A DNA stretch of 15,681 nucleotides from an uncultured Archangium sp. (GTDB lineage Bacteria > Myxococcota > Myxococcia > Myxococcales > Myxococcaceae), in NCBI GenBank assembly GCA_946479335.1, contig CAMLFP010000095.1, positions 1 to 15,681 on the forward strand. The letters run 5' to 3'. Position 1 is the first letter of the stretch. Each line of letters opens with the position of its first letter. Positions 8,302 through 14,392 of this stretch are shown here, one piece after another. A model generated the notes under the pieces. The model was not told the origin of the DNA. It saw nothing but the letters and a program-made list of their open reading frames with translations, and searched no databases. The position numbers and the translations under genes are program-made.

Positions 8302-9475
8302 TGCCGAGGCGGGAGATGGCGGAGACGAGGCGTTCGACGTCGCCCTCGTCGTTGAAGACGTGCGTCGAGATGCGCAGCCCGGCGCCGCGCGCGGTGGTCG
8401 CGATGTTCGCCTCCCGGAGCAGCGCACGCACGGCGTCGAGCGGCGCGCCTTGCACGGGCACCACGCAGATGCCCGACAGCGTCGCCGGGTCGTCGGGGAT
8501 GTTCGGCGTGAAGCCCAGCGAGCGCAGCCGCGCCCGGAGCTTCAGCTGCAGCGCGATGTTGTGCTGCAGCGTGTTCTCCACGCCAACGGCCTCGTGCAGC
8601 GCGAGCGCGGCGTTGAGCGCGTAGAGCCCGACCCACGCGCCGGCACCCGCTTCGAGCGCCGAGGCCTCCCGACGGAACTTCGTGCCCTTCGCGGTGAAGG
8701 CGAGGGCCGACTCGTCGCTGCGCTGCGCGTGGACCCACGGCTGGAACTGTTCTTCAGGCTGCACCGAGAGCCAGCCGCCGAAGGGCAACGGGTACTCGTC
8801 GAGCCACGGCTTCGCGATGAACAGCGAGCCGGTGCCGAAGCCCGCCATCAACCACTTGTGGCTGGTGCCGGCGACGAAGTCGGCCTGCAGCGCGCGCACG
8901 TCGAGCGGCACGTGCCCCAGCCCCTGCGCGGCGTTGATGATGAAGGCGAGGCCGCGGCTCCGGCACAGCGCTGAGACGGCGTTCAGGTCGATGCGGAACC
9001 CGCTCGCGTACTGCACCGCCGACACCGCGATGGCCCCGGTGCGCGGAGTCATCGCTGCGGCGAGGTCTTCCAGCGCATACGTGCCGTCGCTCCGCGCCTT
9101 CACCGCGCGCAGCGTGAGCCCGTCGTAGAGCAGCGGCAGCGTGGTGCTGGGGAACTCGTGCTCCAGCGTCAGCACCTCTTCGATGCCGCGCGCCTTCAGC
9201 AACTGCGCGATGACGTGAAACCCGAAGCTGGTCGACTGCGTGAAGGCGACCTCCTCGGGCGTGGCGTTGATGAAGCGGGCGAACCGCGCGTGCACGTCGG
9301 TCTTCAGCTTCGCCCAGGCGGGGTAGCGCGTGTCGCCGCGCTCCATCGTCTCGCGCAAGAAACCCTCACACGCCGCGTACACCGACTTTGGAATGGGGGA
9401 CGACGCCGCGGCGTTCAACCACGTCGTCTCTCTCAGCATCGGGAACTCGGCCTCGCGCAGCTGCGTCGGAGTCAC
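8285..9475 (-). CDS. Class V aminotransferase-fold PLP-dependent protein
   Basis: At 396 residues it is full length for fold-type I class V enzymes (cysteine desulfurase, isopenicillin-N epimerase, kynureninase-like). Visible landmarks are LNAAASSPIPKSV (20-32), QSTSFGFHVIAQ (80-91, phosphate-binding loop), VSAVQYASGFRIDL (151-164), NAAQGLGHVPLD (181-192) and the PLP lysine K207 in TSHKWLMAGFGTG. The C-terminal domain contains RGAGLRIS (363-370), with the carboxylate-binding-type arginine. The position that is normally Asp in (D)(A/G)xQ, which contacts the pyridine nitrogen of PLP, is Asn181 (codon AAC), so chemistry may be altered. No active-site cysteine loop typical of desulfurases is evident. 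Substrate unknown. The start is GTG 9473-9475 with AAGGTG about 6 bases upstream. It is a single gene between a convergent and a divergent neighbour. Confidence 0.9.
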   Translation of the reverse strand: MTPTQLREAEFPMLRETTWLNAAASSPIPKSVYAACEGFLRETMERGDTRYPAWAKLKTDVHARFARFINATPEEVAFTQSTSFGFHVIAQLLKARGIEEVLTLEHEFPSTTLPLLYDGLTLRAVKARSDGTYALEDLAAAMTPRTGAIAVSAVQYASGFRIDLNAVSALCRSRGLAFIINAAQGLGHVPLDVRALQADFVAGTSHKWLMAGFGTGSLFIAKPWLDEYPLPFGGWLSVQPEEQFQPWVHAQRSDESALAFTAKGTKFRREASALEAGAGAWVGLYALNAALALHEAVGVENTLQHNIALQLKLRARLRSLGFTPNIPDDPATLSGICVVPVQGAPLDAVRALLREANIATTARGAGLRISTHVFNDEGDVERLVSAISRLGIKPAP

Positions 9476-9520
9476 GCGTGCACCTTGTCAGGCAATCGCG
9501 GCGTGCCCAAGCCGTTGAGC

Positions 9521-9535
9521 GTGACATGCTGTCAC
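9521..9535. promoter_or_regulatory. Palindromic operator candidate GTGACA-N3-TGTCAC
   Basis: GTGACATGCTGTCAC is a perfect dyad with a 3-base centre, in the 163-base divergent gap between the aminotransferase (start 9475) and the lipoprotein (start 9639). It lies 46 bases upstream of the first and 104 bases upstream of the second, a suitable place for a shared regulator. The binding factor is not identified. Confidence 0.4.
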
Positions 9536-9638
9536 TGGCCGCCGTGTCTTTCTGTCCATCGATCCAGGCGTCGCGGGCGCAACGCGCTGATTTCGCTCAC
9601 CCGAAGTGCTGGTCTTCAGGTTGCAACAGGTGCCGCGC

Positions 9639-10052
9639 ATGAGCTCGCGCGCACTGTTGGTGTGTCTGTTCGCCCTCGTCGGTTGTGCCTCGCAGGCGTC
9701 GGCCACGCGCCCCCCGGAGGCGCTCTATTTGTCGGTCGAGGTGCGCGAGCACGGGCAGAAGGTCGCCAGCCCGCAGGTGGTGGGCTTCGAGGGCCGCAAC
9801 ATCGCGGTGCAGCACCCGAAGTACCGGCTGTTGATGCAGCCGAAAGAAGAAGGGCAGGGCTACGGCGTGAAGCTCGACCTCGAGCTGCCCAGCGGCCACC
9901 GCCTGGGGCACATCGGGCTGTTGCACGGTGAGGAGCGCGCGGTGCGGCTCGACGACGGCGTGGAGCTCAAGGTGCTGCTGATGCGCGTCGACTCCCCGGA
10001 GTTCCGCGCGCTCATCGAGCGCTCCCCGAAGGCGGGGCAGACAACCATCTGA
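9639..10052 (+). CDS. Small lipoprotein of unknown function
   Basis: A 137-residue secreted protein. It begins MSSRALLVCLFALVGCASQA: one arginine, a hydrophobic stretch, then a lipobox L13-V14-G15-C16, so lipidation at Cys16 by Lgt/LspA is expected. The residue after Cys is Ala, not Asp, which favours outer-membrane sorting. The mature part looks beta-rich (LYLSVEVREHGQKV..., KLDLELPSGHRLGHIG...) and carries no motif I recognise. The ATG at 9639 is chosen over an in-frame codon 11 residues upstream because the signal peptide begins here and AGGTG lies about 7 bases before it. It is first in a plus-strand set; the hydrolase gene starts 21 bases after its stop, so the two probably share a transcript. 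Confidence 0.82.
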   Translation: MSSRALLVCLFALVGCASQASATRPPEALYLSVEVREHGQKVASPQVVGFEGRNIAVQHPKYRLLMQPKEEGQGYGVKLDLELPSGHRLGHIGLLHGEERAVRLDDGVELKVLLMRVDSPEFRALIERSPKAGQTTI

Positions 10053-10073
10053 ACCGGTGGCACCTTCGCGCGC

Positions 10074-11084
10074 ATGACTTTGCGGCTGGAGCGCACGCGC
10101 GCGTCGAAGCAGTTCGATGGTCAGGTGTTCCGCAACCCGTCGGGCCTCGGGCCGGGGCTGCAGGGCAACCCGCTCCCCTTGCTGGGTGAGTATTTCTTCG
10201 GCGGCCACCAGCGCACGCCACCGCGCCCGTTGCCGCTGGTGCGCCCGCACGAGGAGTGGACGCGGAAGGTCGACACCGGCCTGCGCGTGACGTGGCTCGG
10301 CCACAGCACCGTGTTGTTGGAGCTCGACGGTTTCCGCGTGCTGACCGACCCGGTCTTCGGCGCGCGCGCCTCGCCGCTGCGCTTCGCCGGGCCGCTGCGC
10401 TTCCACCCGGTGCCCGCGACCTTGAAGGAGCTGCCGCCGCTCGACGCGGTGCTGCTCTCGCACGACCACTACGACCACCTGTGCCGCGACACGATGCTGG
10501 AGCTCGCGGGGATGCAGGACATCCCCGTGGTCACCGCGCTCGGCGTCGGCGCGCGGCTGGAGCGGCTGGGCTTCGACCCGAAGCGCATCCACGAGCTCGA
10601 CTGGCACGAGCACGTCGACGTCCAGGGCCTGCGGCTGACGGCGACGCCGGCGCAGCACTTCTCCGGGCGCGGCGTGCACGATCGCAACAGCACGCTGTGG
10701 GCTTCATGGGTGATTCAGAGCGAGCACCACAAGGTCTTCTTCTCGGGCGACACGGGCTTGACCGACGAGTTCCGCGCCACCGGCGTGCGCTACGGCCCGT
10801 TCGATCTCGTGATGCTCGAGGTCGGCGCCTTCCACGAGAAGTGGGGGACGATTCACCTCGGCCCCGAGAACGCGCTCAAGGTCTTCGAGATGCTGCAAGG
10901 CGGCACGCTGCTGCCGGTGCACTGGGGCACCTTCAACCTCGCGCTCCACGATTGGGACGACCCCGCCGAGACGTTGCTCAAGCTCGCGGCCCCGCGCAGC
11001 GCGCGCGTGCTGACCCCGAAGCTGGGGCAGGTGTTCGAACCCACGCAGCTCGATGGCCCCACGCCGTGGTGGAGAGCGGTGTAA
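10074..11084 (+). CDS. Metallo-beta-lactamase-fold hydrolase, NAPE-PLD/UlaG-like
   Basis: A 336-residue MBL-fold enzyme. Zinc-ligand motifs in order are GHST (75-78), SHDHYDHL (129-136; H130, D132-equivalent positions in HxHxDH form HDHYDH), H195 in [10 protein letters not shown]226 in FSGDTGL, H261 in GTIHLGP and H283 in PVHWGTF. The blocks [16 protein letters not shown] (80-95), LWASWVI and FFSGDTG closely follow N-acyl-phosphatidylethanolamine-hydrolysing phospholipase D and its bacterial relatives, so a phosphodiesterase acting on a lipid or similar substrate is a reasonable but unproven guess. No signal peptide is seen, so it is probably cytoplasmic or peripheral. The upstream neighbour is a lipoprotein and bcp starts 11 bases after its stop, consistent with an operon. 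The Shine-Dalgarno sequence is weak. Confidence 0.92.
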   Translation: MTLRLERTRASKQFDGQVFRNPSGLGPGLQGNPLPLLGEYFFGGHQRTPPRPLPLVRPHEEWTRKVDTGLRVTWLGHSTVLLELDGFRVLTDPVFGARASPLRFAGPLRFHPVPATLKELPPLDAVLLSHDHYDHLCRDTMLELAGMQDIPVVTALGVGARLERLGFDPKRIHELDWHEHVDVQGLRLTATPAQHFSGRGVHDRNSTLWASWVIQSEHHKVFFSGDTGLTDEFRATGVRYGPFDLVMLEVGAFHEKWGTIHLGPENALKVFEMLQGGTLLPVHWGTFNLALHDWDDPAETLLKLAAPRSARVLTPKLGQVFEPTQLDGPTPWWRAV

Positions 11085-11091
11085 ACACCGC
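11076..11091. promoter_or_regulatory. Perfect 16-base dyad spanning the hydrolase stop codon, upstream of bcp
   Basis: GCGGTGTAAACACCGC has 7-bp arms (11076-11082 and 11085-11091) around AA, contains the TAA stop of the hydrolase gene, and ends 3 bases before the bcp ATG. As RNA it could form a short stem masking the bcp initiation region; as DNA it could be an operator. No T-run follows, so it is not a terminator. Confidence 0.35.
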
Positions 11092-11094
11092 CGC

Positions 11095-11559
11095 ATGCTC
11101 GAGATCGGCAAGAAGGCCCCGGCGTTTTCGCTCAAGAACCAGGACGGCAAGACCGTGAAGCTCGCTGACTTCGCGGGTCAGAACGTCGTGCTCTATTTCT
11201 ACCCGAAGGACGACACGCCCGGCTGCACCACCGAGGCCTGCGACTTCCGCGACCAGCACGTCAAGCTCGAGAAGGCGGGCGCGGTGGTCATCGGCGTCTC
11301 TCCCGACGACGAGAAGCGCCACGCGAAGTTCGCCGGCAAGCACGGGCTGCCCTTCACGCTGCTGGCCGACACGGAGCACACCGTCGCCGAGAAGTTCGGC
11401 GCGTGGGGTGAGAAGAGCCTCTACGGCCGCAAGTTCATGGGCATCATCCGCTCCACCTTCCTCATCGGCGCTGACGGGAAGATCGCGAAGGTGTGGCCGA
11501 AGGTGAAGGTCGCCGGCCACGTCGATGAAGTGCTGGAAGCCGTCAAAGCGCTGAAGTGA
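11095..11559 (+). CDS. bcp: Peroxiredoxin Bcp (thioredoxin-dependent thiol peroxidase)
   Basis: A 154-residue peroxiredoxin of the BCP/PrxQ group that reduces hydrogen peroxide and organic hydroperoxides, with thioredoxin as electron donor, in the cytoplasm. The active-site block is [18 protein letters not shown] (36-53): peroxidatic Cys44 within the PxxxTxxC motif and resolving Cys49 five residues later, the atypical intramolecular 2-Cys layout of E. coli Bcp. Arg119 (IIRSTFLI) is the expected active-site arginine. Length and end points are normal. The ATG at 11095 is chosen because [13 protein letters not shown] is the family N-terminus; an in-frame ATG 14 codons upstream lies inside the preceding gene. 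It is spaced 10 bases from the hydrolase gene and 9 bases from the TPM gene, so all are probably cotranscribed. Confidence 0.96.
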   Translation: MLEIGKKAPAFSLKNQDGKTVKLADFAGQNVVLYFYPKDDTPGCTTEACDFRDQHVKLEKAGAVVIGVSPDDEKRHAKFAGKHGLPFTLLADTEHTVAEKFGAWGEKSLYGRKFMGIIRSTFLIGADGKIAKVWPKVKVAGHVDEVLEAVKALK

Positions 11560-11568
11560 AGTAGGCGC

Positions 11569-13107
11569 ATGCACTTCGCGCTCGCGGTCGCGTTCACCAC
11601 GCTCCTCGCTGCCCCCGAAGACCTCTCGCCGCCGCCTCGCGGGCAGTGGGTCGTCGACCAGACCGGCCGTTGCCGCAGCGGCACGGTGCAGGAGCTCAAC
11701 CGCATCGCCGCCGACATCGACGCCTCGCGCGCCGGTCAGCTGGGCGTGGCGGTCGTCGACAGCACCGACGGCCTGCGCCCGCGCGACTTCGGCACGCGCG
11801 TGTTCAACGCGTGGGGCGTCGGCCATCACACGACGAATGACGGCGTGTTGATCCTCATCGCGGTGGGCGACCGCAAGGCAGAGATCATCCTCGGCGATGG
11901 CACCACCCTCACCTCCACGCAGACCGACGTGGTGATGCGCGACGACCTGGTGGCCAACATGAAGCGGGGGAACCTCGACGAGGCGCTGCTGGCCTCGGCG
12001 CGCGCCATCGCGGCGCTCCTCTCGGGCGCCAGCACGCGCCCGCATTCGAGCGACAACCAGGGCCTGGGCCCCAACAGCTACACCACGCCCGAGAATGATC
12101 AGCCCGCGCTCGACGAGGCGCTCGACGCCTACGTGCGCGGCGAGAAGCGCTTCCCCGAGTTGAGCCCCCGCAGCTGGGTGGTCGACCTGAATGATCAGCT
12201 CAGCGCCTCGGAGCGCGCGCGCCTCGACGTCGCCGCCAGCGACATCTACGCGCAGAACGCCGGGCGCATCTTCTTCCTGGTGTTCAAGAGCGACGCGGGG
12301 CGGCCGACCATCGACCAGGTCGTGGCGCGCTTCGTGACGCAGGTCGAGCCGCTCTCCAACCTCCCGCTGGCGGTCATCGCGCGTGAAGAGAGCTCGCAGG
12401 AGGCGCGCCTCTGGTTGCCGCCGGCGCGCGCGCGCACCGACTGGGAGCGGCTCCAGGTGCGGCACGCGGAGGACGCGTTGAGCCGCGGGCTGCGCACCGA
12501 CGCGCTGCTGACCGCGCAGGTGTTCGCGCAGCAGGCGTTGACGCGCGGCATCCCCCCGCGGCCGATGGGCGATGTCCTCTCGAAGGGGGTCGAGGAGCAC
12601 AAGACGGCGTTGTCGCTGTCGGGCGTCGGGGCCTTCGGCGTCTTCGGGCTGCTGTTCCGCCGGTGGCGTCGCAACCGCCCGCGCGAGTGCACGACCTGTC
12701 ACGTGCCGATGCAGCGACTCGACGAGCAGGCCGATGACGCGCACCTCACCGAGACCCAGCGCACCGAGGAGCGCATCAAGTCGGTCGACTACGACGTGTG
12801 GCACTGCGGCCGGTGCAACGGCGTGCAGGTGATCGACTACTCGGCGTTCTTCTCGCGGTACTCGAAGTGCCCGAATTGCAGCGGGCGCACGAAGAGCAGC
12901 CGGTCGACGACCGAGGTCTCCGCCACCGAGTACAGCGAGGGCCGGGTGCGCATCGACGAGCAGTGCGCGAACTGCAGCTACACCAACACCTATACGCGCA
13001 GCACGCCGCGCATCACGCGCAGCTCCAGCTCCAGTTCGAGCTCCTCGAGCAGCTCCAGCTTCGGCGGCGGCAGCAGCTCAGGTGGCGGCTCCAGCGGGAG
13101 CTGGTGA
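11569..13107 (+). CDS. TPM-domain membrane protein with four CxxC pairs and Ser/Gly-rich tail
   Basis: A 512-residue protein. It has a short signal sequence (MHFALAVAFTTLLAAP), then a TPM domain (about 25-150) with the family pattern WGVGHHTTNDGVLILIAVGDR (82-102) and ILGDG. A second, more divergent TPM-like region (about 200-330, starting SWVVDLNDQLSASERARLD) follows. One transmembrane segment (about 346-363) ends in RRWRRNR, placing the rest in the cytoplasm. The cytoplasmic tail has four CxxC pairs: Cys374/377, Cys413/416, Cys434/437 and Cys466/469, likely two zinc-ribbon sites. It ends in 13 consecutive serines and GGGSSSGGGSSGSW, a Gly/Ser-W ending typical of YgcG-type TPM proteins. TPM proteins are linked to membrane-protein repair or phosphatase activity in photosystem II; the role here is unknown. 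It is last in the plus-strand set, and its stop is 2 bases from the convergent pdxH stop. Confidence 0.92.
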   Translation: MHFALAVAFTTLLAAPEDLSPPPRGQWVVDQTGRCRSGTVQELNRIAADIDASRAGQLGVAVVDSTDGLRPRDFGTRVFNAWGVGHHTTNDGVLILIAVGDRKAEIILGDGTTLTSTQTDVVMRDDLVANMKRGNLDEALLASARAIAALLSGASTRPHSSDNQGLGPNSYTTPENDQPALDEALDAYVRGEKRFPELSPRSWVVDLNDQLSASERARLDVAASDIYAQNAGRIFFLVFKSDAGRPTIDQVVARFVTQVEPLSNLPLAVIAREESSQEARLWLPPARARTDWERLQVRHAEDALSRGLRTDALLTAQVFAQQALTRGIPPRPMGDVLSKGVEEHKTALSLSGVGAFGVFGLLFRRWRRNRPRECTTCHVPMQRLDEQADDAHLTETQRTEERIKSVDYDVWHCGRCNGVQVIDYSAFFSRYSKCPNCSGRTKSSRSTTEVSATEYSEGRVRIDEQCANCSYTNTYTRSTPRITRSSSSSSSSSSSSSFGGGSSSGGGSSGSW

Positions 13108-13109
13108 CC

Positions 13110-13700
13110 TCACGGGTTGAGCCAGTGGTGCTCCCAGCCCGCGCCCGACTTCACGTACTCCTCGCGCCAGTGGAGCCGGAACTCGTGCGCCTTCCAGAAC
13201 TCGATGCGCTCGGGCTTCACGCGGTAGCCGCTCCAGTGCGGCGGCCGCGGCACCTGGGCGCCGTCGTATTTCCTGGTGAGCTCCTCGAGGCGCGCCTCGA
13301 GCTCTTCACGTGACTTGAGCGGCTCCGACTGATGCGAGGCCCACGCGCCCAGCTGCGAGGCGCGCGCGCGGGTCGCGAAGTAGGCGTCGGCCTCCTCGGG
13401 CGTCACCGGCTCGACGGTGCCTTCGACGCGCACCTGTTGATCGATGGCCGGCCAGTAGAAATTGAGCGCGGCGACGTTGGTGGCGTGCAGCGCGCGGCCC
13501 TTGGCCGAGCGGGTGTTCGTGTAGAAGACGAAGCCGCGCTCGTCGAAGTCCTTCAGGAGCACCGTGCGGAGGCTCGGGCGGCCCTGCGCGTCGACGGTGG
13601 CGAGCGTCATGGCGTTGGGGTCCTTCGGGACGGCGCGGTGCGCGGCCTCGTAGACCTGCGCGAAGCGCGTAAAGGGCGTGGCCCATTCGGCGAGGTTCAT
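13110..13700 (-). CDS. pdxH: Pyridoxamine 5'-phosphate oxidase PdxH
   Basis: An FMN-dependent oxidase that converts pyridoxine or pyridoxamine 5'-phosphate to pyridoxal 5'-phosphate in the cytoplasm. It has 196 residues, slightly shorter than E. coli PdxH. Visible motifs are RPSLRTVLLKDFDERGFVFY (41-60), TNTRSAKGRAL (61-71, FMN binding), FYWPAIDQQVRVEG (81-94), RASQLGAWASHQS (113-125), and WSGYRVKPERIEFWKAHEFRLH (156-177) with the substrate-binding R175-L176-H177. The C-terminus is HHWLNP, where most homologues have xRLAP. The ATG at 13698-13700 is preferred because homology begins at MNLAEWATPF; an in-frame upstream codon would overlap the preceding gene. It starts 10 bases after the DUF2378-like gene, probably in the same operon, and converges on the TPM gene. 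Confidence 0.95.
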   Translation of the reverse strand: MNLAEWATPFTRFAQVYEAAHRAVPKDPNAMTLATVDAQGRPSLRTVLLKDFDERGFVFYTNTRSAKGRALHATNVAALNFYWPAIDQQVRVEGTVEPVTPEEADAYFATRARASQLGAWASHQSEPLKSREELEARLEELTRKYDGAQVPRPPHWSGYRVKPERIEFWKAHEFRLHWREEYVKSGAGWEHHWLNP

Positions 13701-13710
13701 GGCGCGCGTC

Positions 13711-14346
13711 TTAGCGCCACGCGAGGGCGAAGGTGAACTCACCGGGGCGGGTCAGCTCCACGCGCGTCACGCGCAGATCTTTCGCGCGGCTGGCGTCGCT
13801 GAAGGCGAAGAACGAGCCGGCGAGCTCGTGCACCGACACCGCGTCGTGCAGCAGCGGCCAGTCGCGGATCTCCACCACCGCGCTGTGCGCGCCGACGGGC
13901 GTGATGTGCACGGTGCTGCGATCGAAGTAGCTGCGCCAGAAGCGGGGCGAGAGCGTCAGCACGGTCGCCGGAGACGCCATCGACGCCACGAAGCGGAAGA
14001 ACGTGGAGATGTCGGCCTCGGTGATCTCGTGCCCGATGGCGATGGCCTCCCGCGCGCCGCCGCGGCGCTCCGCCAGCCAGCCGACGCCGTGGAAGTAGTA
14101 CTCGAGCGGCAACCACGCCGAGGGGCTCAGCGCGCGGCGTTCGAGCGCGAGCTGGTGCGGCGCCGGCCATAGCGCGCGCCACTCGTCCCACGCGGCGGGC
14201 GACTCGCGATCCATCACCTCCATCAGGTGGAGGAGGGCGAAGCCCTTCATCTGCGCGCCGCTCAGCGATGCAACGTCCAGCGCCCTCAGTTCCACGCCCG
14301 TCGGGTTGGTCATCGGCGCGACGGCGGCGTCGAACCTCGAATCCAT
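13711..14346 (-). CDS. Uncharacterised protein, DUF2378/TIGR02265-like
   Basis: A 211-residue soluble protein with no signal peptide or transmembrane segment. The pattern LPLEYYFHGVGWLAER (79-94), EITEADISTFFRFVASMASPATVL (107-130), WRSYFDRSTVHI (136-147) and a C-terminus of RVTRVELTRPGEFTFALAWR resembles the myxobacterial DUF2378 (TIGR02265) paralogues, whose fold is thought to relate to heme-NO-binding/V4R domains. This rests on recalled pattern only and is weak. The start is ATG 14344-14346; an alternative ATG 11 codons downstream (14313) is equally possible, since neither has a Shine-Dalgarno. It is upstream of pdxH with a 10-base gap and diverges from glgA across fewer than 50 bases. Function unknown. 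Confidence 0.78.
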   Translation of the reverse strand: MDSRFDAAVAPMTNPTGVELRALDVASLSGAQMKGFALLHLMEVMDRESPAAWDEWRALWPAPHQLALERRALSPSAWLPLEYYFHGVGWLAERRGGAREAIAIGHEITEADISTFFRFVASMASPATVLTLSPRFWRSYFDRSTVHITPVGAHSAVVEIRDWPLLHDAVSVHELAGSFFAFSDASRAKDLRVTRVELTRPGEFTFALAWR

Positions 14347-14392
14347 GGCGGCGCCACGTTACGCGAGGACGGAGTATGAAGTGCCGCGTTTC

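Noticed and set aside
9485..9507. Second RecA-NDp candidate starting TTGTCAGGC in the 9476-9638 gap
   Set aside because: The upstream half matches but the -10 position reads CGTGCC with no TAnnnT, and it is about 130 bases from the lipoprotein start.
9491..9513. Sigma-54-like promoter upstream of the aminotransferase (minus strand GGGCACG ... TTGCC)
   Set aside because: The GG and GC elements are 2 bases too far apart for the strict -24/-12 spacing.
10978..12804. A 608-codon minus-strand open frame opposite bcp and the TPM gene
   Set aside because: Low-complexity Arg/His/Val-rich translation opposite two well-supported genes; an artefact of GC-rich third positions.
13021..13101. Simple-sequence repeat or phase-variable tract at the Ser/Gly tail of the TPM gene
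   Set aside because: The serines use mixed AGC/TCC/AGT/TCG codons, so the DNA is not a uniform short repeat prone to slippage; such tails are normal in TPM proteins.
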